Source: Anaerovibrio lipolyticus LB2005
GTDB lineage: Bacteria > Bacillota > Negativicutes > Selenomonadales > Selenomonadaceae
Length of the DNA stretch: 37,043 nt
Direction of reading: 5' to 3'
NCBI RefSeq assembly: GCF_000621545.1
Contig: NZ_JHYA01000017.1
Span: 1-37,043, forward strand
Shown: one piece after another, positions 15,707 through 24,754 of the stretch
Numbering within the stretch: the stretch's first letter is position 1
Layout: each line of letters begins with the position of its first letter
The notes under the pieces: generated by a model
Seen by the model: only the letters and a program-made list of their open reading frames with translations
The model's database searches: none
Told to the model about the DNA's origin: nothing
Program-made: the position numbers and the translations under genes

Positions 15707-16954
15707 TCATTCATACAAAGGATATTTCTTACAAAGTGCTGCTACCCTTTCACGGGCCTGAGCCTTTGCTGCCTCATCCTCCGGATTGTCTAAAGCCAAA
15801 GCGATAATATTGCCCACTTCAACCATATCCTCTTCCTTAAACCCACGAGTAGTGAGGGCCGGAGAACCAAGACGAATACCACTGGTAACAAACGGACTCA
15901 GCTTCTCAAACGGAATTGTGTTTTTATTGGCAGTAATGCCCACCTCATCCAAAACATTCTGAGCCACCTTACCAGTTATATTTTTATTGGTAAGATCCAC
16001 CAGCATCAGGTGATTGTCAGTACCGCCGGAAACAATACGGAATCCCTTTTCAGTAAGGGTCTTGGCGAGAGCACTGGCATTCTTTATAATCTGCTGGGCA
16101 TATTCCTTAAACTCTGGGGACAGTGCCTCTTTAAAGGCCACAGCCTTAGCTGCAATAACATGCATAAGAGGACCGCCCTGAATACCAGGGAAAATGGCCT
16201 TATTAAACTGCTTGCCAAATTCTGCATCCTTACAAAGAATCAGACCACCACGAGGGCCACGCAATGTCTTATGGGTAGTAGTTGTTACCACGTCTGCGTA
16301 AGGTATTGGTGATGGATGAAGTCCAGTGGCCACCAGGCCAGCAATATGAGCAATATCCACCATAAGATAAGCTCCCACAGAATGGGCAATCTCTGCCAAA
16401 CGTGGAAAATCAAGAACGCGGGCATAGGCGGAAGCTCCGGCCACAATCAGCTTTGGCTTACATTCATTGGCAATTCTCTGAATTTCATCGTAATCCAGCT
16501 GTTCAGAGCCTTCACTTACACCGTAAGGAACAATCTTGAAATACTTGCCGGACATATTTACAGGGCTACCATGGGTAAGATGACCGCCATCTGTGAGGTT
16601 CAGGCCCATTACAGTATCCCCGGGAGTCAGCAATGCAAAGAACACCGCCATATTAGCCTGGGCTCCGGAATGGGGCTGCACATTGGCATACTCAGCACCA
16701 AAGAGTTTTTTTGCGCGATCAATGGCCAGCTGCTCAATCACATCCACGTGTTCACAGCCACCATAATAACGCTTTCCTGGATAGCCTTCAGCATATTTGT
16801 TGGTAAGAACACTGCCCTGGGCTGCCATAACGGCGGAGCTGACAATATTTTCAGATGCAATAAGCTCCAGCTTGTTGCGCTGGCGGCTCAACTCTGCATC
16901 AATAACCTCAGCAATTTCGGGATCAACAACCTTCAAATCATCCATTAAGCTCAT
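15707..16954 (-). CDS. glyA: serine hydroxymethyltransferase
   Basis: PLP enzyme that interconverts serine and glycine while charging tetrahydrofolate with a one-carbon unit. At 415 residues it is full length. [11 protein letters not shown], the substrate loop [13 protein letters not shown], and the PLP lysine motif [14 protein letters not shown] (about 223-236) are present. AAGGAGGAG precedes the ATG at 16954. It follows rpiB by 29 nt and precedes upp, an arrangement shared with Bacillus (rpiB-glyA-upp). Confidence 0.98.
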   Translation of the reverse strand: MSLMDDLKVVDPEIAEVIDAELSRQRNKLELIASENIVSSAVMAAQGSVLTNKYAEGYPGKRYYGGCEHVDVIEQLAIDRAKKLFGAEYANVQPHSGAQANMAVFFALLTPGDTVMGLNLTDGGHLTHGSPVNMSGKYFKIVPYGVSEGSEQLDYDEIQRIANECKPKLIVAGASAYARVLDFPRLAEIAHSVGAYLMVDIAHIAGLVATGLHPSPIPYADVVTTTTHKTLRGPRGGLILCKDAEFGKQFNKAIFPGIQGGPLMHVIAAKAVAFKEALSPEFKEYAQQIIKNASALAKTLTEKGFRIVSGGTDNHLMLVDLTNKNITGKVAQNVLDEVGITANKNTIPFEKLSPFVTSGIRLGSPALTTRGFKEEDMVEVGNIIALALDNPEDEAAKAQARERVAALCKKYPLYE

Positions 16955-16983
16955 TACTGACTCCTCCTTAAATACGGTAGGTA

Positions 16984-17430
16984 TTATTTATTTTCCAACG
17001 CCATCATTTTTTCAATGCGGCGAATATGGCGCTCCCCCTGGGAAAATTCTGTAGTAACCCATGTTCTCACTATTTCCCCGGCTGGGCCAAAACCAGTAAC
17101 CCGGCCTCCCATGGCCAATACATTGGCATCATTATGTTCTCTGGACATGCGGGCAGAAAAAACATCTCCGCAAAGAGCTGCCCGTATTCCCTTTATTTTA
17201 TTGGCTGCAATAGAAATGCCGATACCAGTTCCGCAAAGGACGATTCCTCTGTCAGCCTCACCCTTGGTGATTTTTCCACATACCTTTTCAGCAATATCAG
17301 GATAATCCACAGACTCGGTATCAAAAGTACCCACATCCTCAGTCTCAATATCCTTAAACTCTGCCAAAACCTTCAGCACTTCCTTCTTTAGCTCCAAAGC
17401 ACCATGGTCACAGCCTATAACGATTTTCAT
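16984..17430 (-). CDS. rpiB: ribose-5-phosphate isomerase B
   Basis: A 148-residue RpiB/LacAB family sugar isomerase of the pentose phosphate pathway. It starts [15 protein letters not shown], with the D-H substrate residues at 8-9. The catalytic Cys is in [17 protein letters not shown] and [12 protein letters not shown] follows. It lies between tsaC and glyA, with a 74-nt gap to tsaC that holds an AT-rich imperfect hairpin at the tsaC end. The context is the same as Bacillus ywlF. Confidence 0.95.
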   Translation of the reverse strand: MKIVIGCDHGALELKKEVLKVLAEFKDIETEDVGTFDTESVDYPDIAEKVCGKITKGEADRGIVLCGTGIGISIAANKIKGIRAALCGDVFSARMSREHNDANVLAMGGRVTGFGPAGEIVRTWVTTEFSQGERHIRRIEKMMALENK

Positions 17431-17504
17431 AACTGGCCTTACTCCTTTTGTTTGTCATATTTTCACACAAAGTCATTGTAACATAGATTAACGGGAAAAA
17501 ATAT

Positions 17505-18149
17505 TTATTTTTCCCCGCTAACACATTCCATTATTTCTTTTTCCGATATCGCCCCATGGCGTATAATCATTGGTTCATCACCAGTACAGTCCACTATAGT
17601 AGATTCTATCCCCAGATTACATGGACCGCCATCTAAAATAAGAGGAATCAAGCCCTTCATATCATCGTATACCATCTTGGCAGAAGTAGGACTTGGATGA
17701 GCGGAAATATTGGCACTGGGTACTGCCAAGGGTACCCCTGCTTCCCTAAGCACTGCCAGGGCAATTTCATTATCCGGAATTCTTATGCCCACAGTGGATT
17801 TACCTCCAGTTACCCGTTTAGGAATATTGCTTTTTCTTGGAAGTACGATGGTAATTGGTCCAGGGCAGAATCGCTCAAAGAGCTTCAACGCCATATCTGG
17901 AACCCGTGCAACAATATCCTTTACCATGTTCACATCAGCCACCTGCAGGGAAAATGCCTTATAATATGGTCGCTCCTTGGCATCGTATAGGGACTTAACA
18001 GCCACCTCATCCAATCCGTTAGCCGCCAGTCCATATACTGTTTCAGTTGGAATAGCCACCAGCTGTCCATTTCTCAGCATTTTTGCAGCTTCCCTTATGG
18101 ACTCCATATTCTTTTGCACATCATTTATAGAAATTATTTTTGTTTCCAC
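17505..18149 (-). CDS. tsaC: L-threonylcarbamoyladenylate synthase
   Basis: A 214-residue YrdC/Sua5-type enzyme that makes threonylcarbamoyl-AMP for the t6A modification of ANN-decoding tRNAs. Signature regions are IPTETVYGLAANG (33-45), KERPYYKAFSLQV, CPGPITIVL, and SANISAHPSPTSA. The length fits the short TsaC form or a Sua5 lacking its C-terminal domain. Its start overlaps the end of prmC by 16 nt, indicating translational coupling, as in other Firmicutes (prfA-prmC-ywlC). Confidence 0.95.
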   Translation of the reverse strand: METKIISINDVQKNMESIREAAKMLRNGQLVAIPTETVYGLAANGLDEVAVKSLYDAKERPYYKAFSLQVADVNMVKDIVARVPDMALKLFERFCPGPITIVLPRKSNIPKRVTGGKSTVGIRIPDNEIALAVLREAGVPLAVPSANISAHPSPTSAKMVYDDMKGLIPLILDGGPCNLGIESTIVDCTGDEPMIIRHGAISEKEIMECVSGEK

Positions 18150-19003
18150 AAAATCACTACCCTGTCAATACCAGCCAAATCCTTAACGATTTCACAACGG
18201 CCCCAGCCATGCTCCTGCCCCAGAGCTTCCAAAGCTTTTGCCTGATTAATGCCAATTTCAAGAGCCAAAAATCCGTCATCAGCTATCATATTTCCGGCCT
18301 CAGCTACAAGACGGTGGTAAAAATCCAGTCCGTCAGGACCTGCCACCAATGCTGAGATTGGCTCAAAATCCCTCACATCAGGCTCCAGACCGGCAATATC
18401 TCCTTCAGGAATATACGGGGGGTTAGATATAATGGCAGTAAATCTTCTGTCCTTTATAGGTTCCAGCATATCCCCCTGACAGAATTCTACTCTATCAGAA
18501 AGACCCAAAAGCTCGGCATTTTCCTTGGCCACCTCTATGGCCTCAGGAGATATATCCACGGTTACTGCCTTAAGATTAGGCAGATAATTTAACAACGACA
18601 AGCAAATTGCACCAGAGCCGGTTCCAATATCCGCAATGGTGCCCAAACCCTCCTGACCGGTTTTCAGACGGGAAATAACCGCTTCCACCAATATTTCTGT
18701 ATCGGGACGGGGAATTAAGGTAGCCTCGTTCACCTTAAAATCCAACCCCATAAACTCCTTATGGCCTACGATATGAGCCACCGGCTTATGCTGAACTCTT
18801 TCCTTAATGCACGCTTTATATTGGGCCAGTTCTTCCTTGGTCAGAGGCTGATCGAAATGAACATACAGATGAATACGTTCCTTTTTCAGAACATGACAAA
18901 GAAGCACCTCACCATCAAGACGCGGGGTGTCCAGCCCAGCCTTGGTGAAATAATCCTCAGTCCATTTTAATAATTTTCCTATCGTCCAAACTTCTCCAGC
19001 CAT
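18134..19003 (-). CDS. prmC: peptide chain release factor N5-glutamine methyltransferase
   Basis: Methylates the glutamine of the GGQ motif in release factors. The 289 residues comprise an N-terminal helical domain (1-90), then a SAM-dependent Rossmann domain with IADIGTGSGAICL (motif I) and the catalytic NPPY at 194-197. IPRPDTEILVEAV is a HemK/PrmC family signature. Its substrate gene prfA is directly upstream. A 93-bp spacer between them carries a multi-hairpin element. The 3' end overlaps tsaC. Confidence 0.96.
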   Translation of the reverse strand: MAGEVWTIGKLLKWTEDYFTKAGLDTPRLDGEVLLCHVLKKERIHLYVHFDQPLTKEELAQYKACIKERVQHKPVAHIVGHKEFMGLDFKVNEATLIPRPDTEILVEAVISRLKTGQEGLGTIADIGTGSGAICLSLLNYLPNLKAVTVDISPEAIEVAKENAELLGLSDRVEFCQGDMLEPIKDRRFTAIISNPPYIPEGDIAGLEPDVRDFEPISALVAGPDGLDFYHRLVAEAGNMIADDGFLALEIGINQAKALEALGQEHGWGRCEIVKDLAGIDRVVILWKQK

Positions 19004-19022
19004 TTTCTACCTCATCCGTCAA

Positions 19023-19094
19023 CATAATAGACACCGACGGAGCTTTGCTCCTAGTACCTTTAGGTGCTTCTCCAGCGGAGAAGGCTTATTATAG
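19023..19094. repeat. multi-hairpin palindromic element between prfA and prmC
   Basis: Within 72 bp there are three small palindromes: GGAGCTTTGCTCC (19039-19051), ACCTTTAGGT (19056-19065) and CTTCTCCAGCGGAGAAG (19068-19084). Outer arms ATAATA (19024-19029) and TATTAT (19087-19092) can close them into a cloverleaf-like shape. No T-run follows on either strand, so it is not a standard terminator. It looks like an inserted small repeat or a processing structure in the prfA-prmC mRNA. Confidence 0.6.
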
Positions 19095-19096
19095 AA

Positions 19097-20173
19097 TCAA
19101 TCAACCTGCTTCATGCGCTCAGCCTGGTCCGCAGTAATAAGACCATTTAAAATTTCATCCAGCTGACCATCCATCACAGCATCCAGCTTATGCAATGTGA
19201 GGCCAATACGATGATCTGTTACCCGGCCCTGAGGGAAATTATAGGTTCTGATGCGCTCGCTTCTGTCACCGGAACCCACCTGGCTCTTTCTGTCAGCTGC
19301 GATAGTATCTGCCTGCTCCTGCTGGGCCTGCTCCAAAACTCTGGCACGTAAAACACGCATAGCCTTTTCCTTATTCTTTAGCTGGGACTTTTCATCCTGG
19401 CATTGCACCACAATACCCGTTGGCAAATGGGTAATGCGAATGGCAGACTCCGTCTTGTTTACATACTGTCCTCCAGCACCACCTGCCCTGTAGGTATCAA
19501 TGCGCAAATCCTCATTACGAATATCCACATCCACCTCGTCAGCCTCCGGAAGCACTGCCACTGTTACGGCAGATGTATGAATACGGCCGCCAGACTCAGT
19601 AACTGGCACGCGCTGTACACGATGGGTACCGCTTTCGTATTTCAGCTTGCTATAGGCACCATAGCCCTCAACAGCGAATGAAACTTCCTTGAAGCCACCG
19701 ATTTCCGTGGCATTGGCATCCATAATATTAATTTTCCAGCCCTGACTTTCAGCATAGCGGGAATACATGCGGAACAAATCTCCTGCAAAGAGAGCCGCCT
19801 CCTCACCACCTACGCCACCACGGATTTCCACAATGACATTTTTATCATCATTGGGATCCTTGGGAAGAAGCATAATAGGCAGCTCCTGGTCCAGCTCTTC
19901 CTTGCGCTTTCTGAAATCTGCCAGCTCATCCTCCACCATGTGACGGAATTCATCATCATCAATTCCCTCGTTGAGCATTTCCTTATTGTCCTCAATGCCC
20001 TGGCATACCGTCTTGTATTCTCTGTATGCTTCAATGATAGGCTGCATGGAGGAATGCTCCCGATTATAGCGCTGCCACTTATTCATATCCTCCAAAACAG
20101 AAGGATCACTGATAAGGGATTCCAGCTCCAAAAACTTATTCTCCACCGCCTGCAATTTATCCATTATATTCAT
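19097..20173 (-). CDS. prfA: peptide chain release factor 1
   Basis: Class I release factor reading UAA and UAG. The 358 residues are normal length. The codon-recognition PxT tripeptide is PVT in [10 protein letters not shown], which separates it from RF2 (SPF). The catalytic GGQ lies at 234-236 in [15 protein letters not shown]. An AGAGGA site precedes the ATG at 20173. It lies between yqhQ and prmC. It belongs to the rpmE-yqhQ-prfA-prmC-tsaC block and is probably translated from a common mRNA. Confidence 0.98.
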   Translation of the reverse strand: MNIMDKLQAVENKFLELESLISDPSVLEDMNKWQRYNREHSSMQPIIEAYREYKTVCQGIEDNKEMLNEGIDDDEFRHMVEDELADFRKRKEELDQELPIMLLPKDPNDDKNVIVEIRGGVGGEEAALFAGDLFRMYSRYAESQGWKINIMDANATEIGGFKEVSFAVEGYGAYSKLKYESGTHRVQRVPVTESGGRIHTSAVTVAVLPEADEVDVDIRNEDLRIDTYRAGGAGGQYVNKTESAIRITHLPTGIVVQCQDEKSQLKNKEKAMRVLRARVLEQAQQEQADTIAADRKSQVGSGDRSERIRTYNFPQGRVTDHRIGLTLHKLDAVMDGQLDEILNGLITADQAERMKQVD

Positions 20174-20203
20174 GTGTATTTTCCTCTTTACCGCTAATTT
20201 GCA

Positions 20204-21109
20204 TTATGAAATATCTTGTATATAATTGGCGGTACCGGCAGGGATTTTATCCTCCGGCAAAACTGCCTTGGCTGACTCAATGGCCACCTCTATCATATCG
20301 TCATCTGGTTCCCGGGTGGTCATATACTGAAGCCACAGACCTGGCTTAATAGCCCAGCCCAAAACGCAGTTATCGGAATTAGCGGACAGCTTAATAATCT
20401 CATAGGAAATACCAGCCACCACCGGCAAAAGTATTACACGGCTTAAAATTCTCAGCCACAAATCTGGCCACCCCAAAAAGGCAAAGACAAAAATACTTAC
20501 CAGCATAACGATAAGCAAAAAGGATGTACCGCAACGCTTATGGAGTCTGGTGTGTTTTTTCACATTTTCCACAGTCAATGCTTCACCAGCCTCAAAGCAG
20601 GCGATGGTTTTATGCTCCGCCCCATGATATTGAAAAACCCGCTGGATATCCTTCATCAATGAAATGGCACCAATGTAACCAACAAAAATCAGGAGGCGCA
20701 GAGCACCCTCCATAAGATTTAAAAATACAGGATCCTCAGTAATAAAATGAAATAGCTTGGCTGCCCCGGTGGGAATGGCCACAAACAACACTGCTGCCAT
20801 TACAAAGGCAAATACTATGGTTCCTGCCAATTCCTTGTCGGTCAGCTGCTCATCCTCCTCCCCTGCCATCTGGGCAGAATAGGACAGAGAACGAAGTCCC
20901 ATGACCAAGGATTCCCCCAAGGAAACACAACCACGCAGCATTGGCTTCTTCAAAATAGGAAATCTGTCGCTAATGGAATTGACTGGTCTGATATCCAATT
21001 CTATTTTTTTATCAGGAGTACGGACAGCAGTAGCCACCTTTTCTGGCCCCCGCATCATTACACCCTCTATAACGGCCTGACCGCCGATACTTAACTTTTT
21101 CTCGCTCAT
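20204..21109 (-). CDS. DUF1385 membrane protein (YqhQ family)
   Basis: A 301-residue conserved protein of unknown biochemical role. It has the family start SIGGQAVIEGVMMRGPEKVA (7-26) and MLRGCVSLGESLVMGLRSL. Hydrophobic segments lie at about 92-115, 135-155, 195-215 and 220-240. The conserved YHGAEHKTIACFEAG (about 160-174) has His/Glu/Cys residues that could bind metal. In many Firmicutes this gene sits upstream of prfA, as here. I assign no function. Confidence 0.88.
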   Translation of the reverse strand: MSEKKLSIGGQAVIEGVMMRGPEKVATAVRTPDKKIELDIRPVNSISDRFPILKKPMLRGCVSLGESLVMGLRSLSYSAQMAGEEDEQLTDKELAGTIVFAFVMAAVLFVAIPTGAAKLFHFITEDPVFLNLMEGALRLLIFVGYIGAISLMKDIQRVFQYHGAEHKTIACFEAGEALTVENVKKHTRLHKRCGTSFLLIVMLVSIFVFAFLGWPDLWLRILSRVILLPVVAGISYEIIKLSANSDNCVLGWAIKPGLWLQYMTTREPDDDMIEVAIESAKAVLPEDKIPAGTANYIQDIS

Positions 21110-21152
21110 ATAAACCTCATATATATTTAACCCCTACAGGGTGATTGCTTTC

Positions 21153-21198
21153 AAAAAAATCCGCATATACAAATGAGCAGAGCATTTCTGCCCTGCTC
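21153..21198 (-). terminator. hairpin/terminator after rpmE
   Basis: The minus strand forms GAGCAGGGCA-GAAA-TGCTCTGCTC (21175-21198; one G-T pair). Fifteen nt later there is a TTTTTTT run. The T-run is not adjacent to the stem, so termination may be partial, letting yqhQ and prfA be read through. Confidence 0.55.
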
Positions 21199-21214
21199 AT
21201 TAATGATTGAGTTA

Positions 21215-21412
21215 TTACTTTGCGTAACGCTTGTTGAACTTCTCAATACGACCACCAGCTGCGATATCGCGCTGACGACCAGTGAAGAAAGGATGGCACT
21301 TGGAGCACACATCAACTCTCAGCTCAGTCTTGGTAGAGCCGGTAGTAAAGGTGTTGCCGCAACCGCAAATAACCTTTGCTTCGTGGAATTCTGGATGAAT
21401 ACCTGCCTTCAT
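21215..21412 (-). CDS. rpmE: 50S ribosomal protein L31
   Basis: A 65-residue L31 of the zinc-binding type. Cys residues occur in VICGCGN and [13 protein letters not shown]. The start is [14 protein letters not shown] at 21412, supported by GAGGTG upstream and by L31 homology; the frame is open further upstream but non-coding. A long leader with hairpins and a strong promoter precede it. It heads the rpmE-yqhQ-prfA series. Confidence 0.97.
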   Translation of the reverse strand: MKAGIHPEFHEAKVICGCGNTFTTGSTKTELRVDVCSKCHPFFTGRQRDIAAGGRIEKFNKRYAK

Positions 21413-21542
21413 TCTATACACCTCGCTTTTCCCCATAATTGGGAGAATTACAAGTCCTCTCTGCGAAGACTTGGTCCGACGATGCTTCCCAAACAGGGGC
21501 AAAGCCGAAAAAATCAACTTTTTAGACGCACTGCGCCTAACT
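21413..21542 (-). ncRNA. structured 5' leader of rpmE (L31 autoregulatory leader candidate)
   Basis: About 130 nt of untranslated leader follow the predicted transcription start. On the minus strand GCTTTGCCC-CTGTTT-GGGAAGC forms an interrupted stem. A second hairpin pairs CAAGTC with GACTTG just before AATTCTCCC. L31 leaders bound by L31 itself are known in several bacterial groups. Membership is inferred from position and structure, not from a covariance match. Confidence 0.5.
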
Positions 21543-21548
21543 TGTGAT

Positions 21549-21577
21549 ATTATAACACACCGACTATACCCATGCAA
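21549..21577 (-). promoter_or_regulatory. promoter of rpmE
   Basis: On the minus strand TTGCAT (21572-21577), 17 bp, TATAAT (21549-21554). The perfect -10 and ideal spacing fit a highly expressed ribosomal protein gene. Confidence 0.8.
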
Positions 21578-21639
21578 CATTTTCCACAGAAAATTTTCTT
21601 GAAAAAAAATTGCTTTTCTACCATAATATGTAAGAGACT

Positions 21640-21668
21640 TTGTGAGAAAAGATTACAATAGATATAGA
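21640..21668 (+). promoter_or_regulatory. promoter candidate for ClpX-like gene
   Basis: On the plus strand TTGTGA (21640-21645), 17 bp, TATAGA (21663-21668). The start would be close to the ribosome site, leaving a leader of under 20 nt. It is back-to-back with the rpmE promoter. Confidence 0.5.
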
Positions 21669-21688
21669 AAGGTAAAAGGTAAACACTT

Positions 21689-22975
21689 ATGAACAGTAAT
21701 GACCCTACAGTTACCTGTAGCTTCTGTAAGCGAAAGGTTGTGGCGAAAACCCAGTACGATGTGCCAATCTATGATCCCCGTTCTGGTTTTTCCCTTTGTG
21801 CCAACTGCATAAAAGATATATATCATCTTATTGAGGACCATAAAGAGGTGGAGGAAGCCCAGCAGCACATTGAGACCGAAAAGGCCATCAACGATGAGCT
21901 TAACCGCATAAAGCCTCACATGGTAAAAGAATATCTTGACCAGTTCATTATCAATCAGGATCAGGCCAAGAAGGTGCTTTCCGTAGCAATTTATAATCAT
22001 TATAAACGTATGAAGTACGGCTTTCAGCATCCAGAGGACGATGGTGACGAAATTGAGAAGTCCAATGTTATTATCCTTGGACCTTCCGGCTGCGGTAAAA
22101 CTGCACTTCTTTCCCATCTGGCCAGAATGCTGGATATTCCATTTGCCGTTACAGATGCCTCCAGTCTTACGGAAGCAGGCTTCGTAGGTGCCGACGTGGA
22201 AGTGGCTGTACGCAACCTCTACTACGCTGCCGACAAGGATATCAGCCGTTGTGAGCATGGTATTATCTATCTTGATGAATTTGACAAAATTGCCAGAAAA
22301 TCAGGTGAAAATAATACAATTACTGCTGACCCTGGACACGAAGGTGTACAGCAGGCTTTACTGAAGATGCTGGAGGGCAATGTGGTGGAATTTACCGCCA
22401 GAGGTCAACGCAAACATCCTGAGGCTCCAACCATCAAGGTGGACACCAAAAACATTCTCTTCATTGTAGGTGGTGCCTTCGTAGGTATCGACAAGATTAT
22501 CGCCAAACGCCTCAGAAAAAACGATGCCAATATGGGCTTTGGCTCCAAGATTGAGGGCAAGAATGACAAGCCAAAATTTGATGAGCTGATTCACCAGACT
22601 ACCCCTGAGGATTTGATGAAATTCGGCATTATCCCGGAAATTATCGGCCGCCTTCCAATCATCTGTACTCTGGAAAATCTTGATGAGGACGCCCTCTTGA
22701 GAATCCTCACCGAGCCAAAAAATGCTCCAGTAAAACAATACCAGAAGCTGATGGAAATGGACAACGTGCAGCTGGAATTTGATGAGGAAGCCCTCAGAGC
22801 TGTGGCCAAAAAGGCTATTGAAAGAAAAACCGGTGCCCGTTCCCTGAAGGGAATTATCGAAGACACAATGCTGGATGTAATGTTTGACATTCCACGCTCC
22901 GATGATACACGCAGGGTAACCATCACTGCAGACTGCATCAACAACGGTGCAGAACCTACAATAGAAAAAATCTGA
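21689..22975 (+). CDS. clpX: ClpX-like AAA+ unfoldase (divergent)
   Basis: A 428-residue ClpX-type ATPase. Zinc-binding C10, C13, C37 and C40 form the N-terminal domain. Walker A is GPSGCGKT (131-138) where ClpX normally has GPTGSGKT. Walker B is YLDEFDK (194-200), pore loop 1 is GFVG (164-167; usually GYVG) and RKH is at 241-243. MGF (282-284) sits where the IGF loop docks to ClpP. Arginine finger R321 (IGRLP) and sensor 2 TGARSLK are kept. All catalytic parts are present, so activity is likely, but several near-invariant positions differ, suggesting a paralogue rather than the housekeeping copy. It stands alone on the plus strand with no clpP or tig nearby; ClpP partnership is unproven. Confidence 0.85.
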   Translation: MNSNDPTVTCSFCKRKVVAKTQYDVPIYDPRSGFSLCANCIKDIYHLIEDHKEVEEAQQHIETEKAINDELNRIKPHMVKEYLDQFIINQDQAKKVLSVAIYNHYKRMKYGFQHPEDDGDEIEKSNVIILGPSGCGKTALLSHLARMLDIPFAVTDASSLTEAGFVGADVEVAVRNLYYAADKDISRCEHGIIYLDEFDKIARKSGENNTITADPGHEGVQQALLKMLEGNVVEFTARGQRKHPEAPTIKVDTKNILFIVGGAFVGIDKIIAKRLRKNDANMGFGSKIEGKNDKPKFDELIHQTTPEDLMKFGIIPEIIGRLPIICTLENLDEDALLRILTEPKNAPVKQYQKLMEMDNVQLEFDEEALRAVAKKAIERKTGARSLKGIIEDTMLDVMFDIPRSDDTRRVTITADCINNGAEPTIEKI

Positions 22976-22982
22976 TATTAAC

Positions 22983-23038
22983 AAAAAGAAGCTCAGCTAT
23001 CACCAGATAATATGGTGAATGGCTGAACTTCTTTTTTG
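22983..23038. terminator. bidirectional terminator between clpX-like gene and histidine kinase
   Basis: AAGAAGCTCAGCTATCACC pairs with GGTGAATGGCTGAACTTCTT around a short AT-rich loop. A T-run follows the stem on both strands (CTTTTTTG on plus, CTTTTTG on minus). It lies between convergent genes. Confidence 0.88.
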
Positions 23039-23049
23039 TTTCTGAAATT

Positions 23050-24699
23050 TTAATTCCCAGTGCGTCGGGCCAGTTCTCCCCGCAGGGCCTTTTCAATACA
23101 TCTATACAGATCTTCCACATTAATCGGCTTTGTTAAATGCGCGTCCATTCCAGCTTCAAAGGATTGGCTAATATCTTCATCCCGGGCATTGGCCGTAAGG
23201 GCCAGAATTGGTACAGTCTTGCTGTCAGACTTTCCTGAGCTCCTTATCTTCTTGGTAGCTGTAAGTCCGTCCATATAAGGCATTCTTACATCCATAAAAA
23301 TTAAATCATAGGTTCCTGGTGCATTGGACATATACAGGCTAAGCGCCTCCTGGCCATTTTCAGCCACGTCCACATCCATCCCCCTTGCCACCAAAAGCTG
23401 CTGGCAGATTTCCAGGTTAATCTCATTATCCTCAGCCAATAGAACTCTGCATCCGCGACAAATATCTTCCTCATCATCCTTTAGCTGATAGGTAGAGGTT
23501 GCCACATCCAAATCCACGTTGATCCTAAATGTGGAGCCAACGCCCTTGGTGCTGTCAAAATCGATAATGCCGCCCATTTTCTTAATGATATGGTTGCAGA
23601 TAGCCAGTCCAAGGCCAGAACCACCATAAACATTGTCCTCCGACTCCTGAGAAAATGCTTCAAATACCCTTGGCTTAAAGCTGTCCTCAATACCAATACC
23701 GGTATCCTTTATGGAAATTTCCAGCGACTGTCTGCCGTACTTCTCGGCCATACATTTGACGATTAAAGTTATCGTGCCAAAACGCTTTGTAAATTTAATG
23801 GCATTATTGAGAATATTTTTTAGAACCTGACGCATTCTGTCTGCATCAAAACGGAAGCACTTGGCCACATTAGGGTCTACTTCCAGCTGGAAATTTATCT
23901 TCTTTGCATAGGCATCAGCCTTAGCCTTGCCTGCCACAGTTTCAATAAATGGCTGAAACAGCACCACATCATTGTTAAGCTGGATATCATTGTTTTCCAC
24001 ATGGGAAAGAGCCCTTACATTTTCAATCATATCCAGTACGACCTTAGATGACGCCTCTATTTTATCAAGACAATAATTTACATATTCCTTTTGCTCAGAG
24101 CGTCCCTTGCCCAGCTCGGTCATACTGACAATAGTATTCAGTGGGGTCTTGATTTCCTTACTCATCTGGAACAGCAATTGAGATTTTGCCCTGCTGATAC
24201 TCTCAGCATGCTTAAGGGCACCACGCATGGCATCCTGCATCTGGCGGTTCTCAGTGGTAATTTCCGTAATATCCGTCTGTACAGCAATTAAAACATCCTT
24301 TGCCTTCTTATCCAGATAGCGAAGGGTAAACTTTTTATAATGCAGAGCCCTGCCATTCTCATGGAATAACTTAAAGGTACCTGTAAATTCACCAAACATA
24401 TTTACAGTATCCACAATATTAGCAAGCTGCAGCATTTTATGGCAAATACTCTTGTCTTCATCCAGCATATGCTCATTGATGAGGTGAGCTATGGCTTCAT
24501 CGTAATCAGAAACCAGCTCCATATCATCGTTGAAAAAAGTATCATTATGCCTTAATATCCGTATTTTCCCGGACTTAACATCAATGTAACCGATAAAATC
24601 TACATTATCATGGATAGCCCGCTCAATAACTGTGCGTTCCATATCATTCTCAGCCAATCCACTATTAGTTTCTTTGTCTTTTACATTGTCTTCGCTCAT
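23050..24699 (-). CDS. hybrid histidine kinase with H-to-K change in the phospho-acceptor box
   Basis: A 549-residue soluble protein. A PAS-like region (about 25-145: FIGYIDVKSGKIRIL, FTLRYLDKKAKDVLIAVQTDITE) leads to a HisKA-type helix, an ATPase domain with N-box NILNNAIKFT, G1 DTGIGI and G2 GSGLGLAI, and a C-terminal receiver with D470 in IFMDVRMP. The H-box, normally SHEIRTPLN, reads SKEIKTPLN, placing K181 (codon AAG) where the phosphorylated His should be. The ATP site looks intact, so it may bind ATP but cannot autophosphorylate there. No transmembrane segment or separate response regulator gene adjoins it. It could be a scaffold, a phosphatase or a receiver-signal reader. Confidence 0.88.
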   Translation of the reverse strand: MSEDNVKDKETNSGLAENDMERTVIERAIHDNVDFIGYIDVKSGKIRILRHNDTFFNDDMELVSDYDEAIAHLINEHMLDEDKSICHKMLQLANIVDTVNMFGEFTGTFKLFHENGRALHYKKFTLRYLDKKAKDVLIAVQTDITEITTENRQMQDAMRGALKHAESISRAKSQLLFQMSKEIKTPLNTIVSMTELGKGRSEQKEYVNYCLDKIEASSKVVLDMIENVRALSHVENNDIQLNNDVVLFQPFIETVAGKAKADAYAKKINFQLEVDPNVAKCFRFDADRMRQVLKNILNNAIKFTKRFGTITLIVKCMAEKYGRQSLEISIKDTGIGIEDSFKPRVFEAFSQESEDNVYGGSGLGLAICNHIIKKMGGIIDFDSTKGVGSTFRINVDLDVATSTYQLKDDEEDICRGCRVLLAEDNEINLEICQQLLVARGMDVDVAENGQEALSLYMSNAPGTYDLIFMDVRMPYMDGLTATKKIRSSGKSDSKTVPILALTANARDEDISQSFEAGMDAHLTKPINVEDLYRCIEKALRGELARRTGN

Positions 24700-24754
24700 A
24701 TTACATTCCCGTCCTATTTAAAGATGCTTTTACAAACAGGTCTAAAATCTACAA

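Noticed and set aside
15483-15710. 75-residue minus-strand frame with a 27-residue internal peptide repeat in the upp-glyA gap
   Set aside because: It arises because 81 is divisible by three. The related locus at 33.5 kb has an 82-bp period that breaks the frame, and there is no ribosome site. The DNA structure explains it better.
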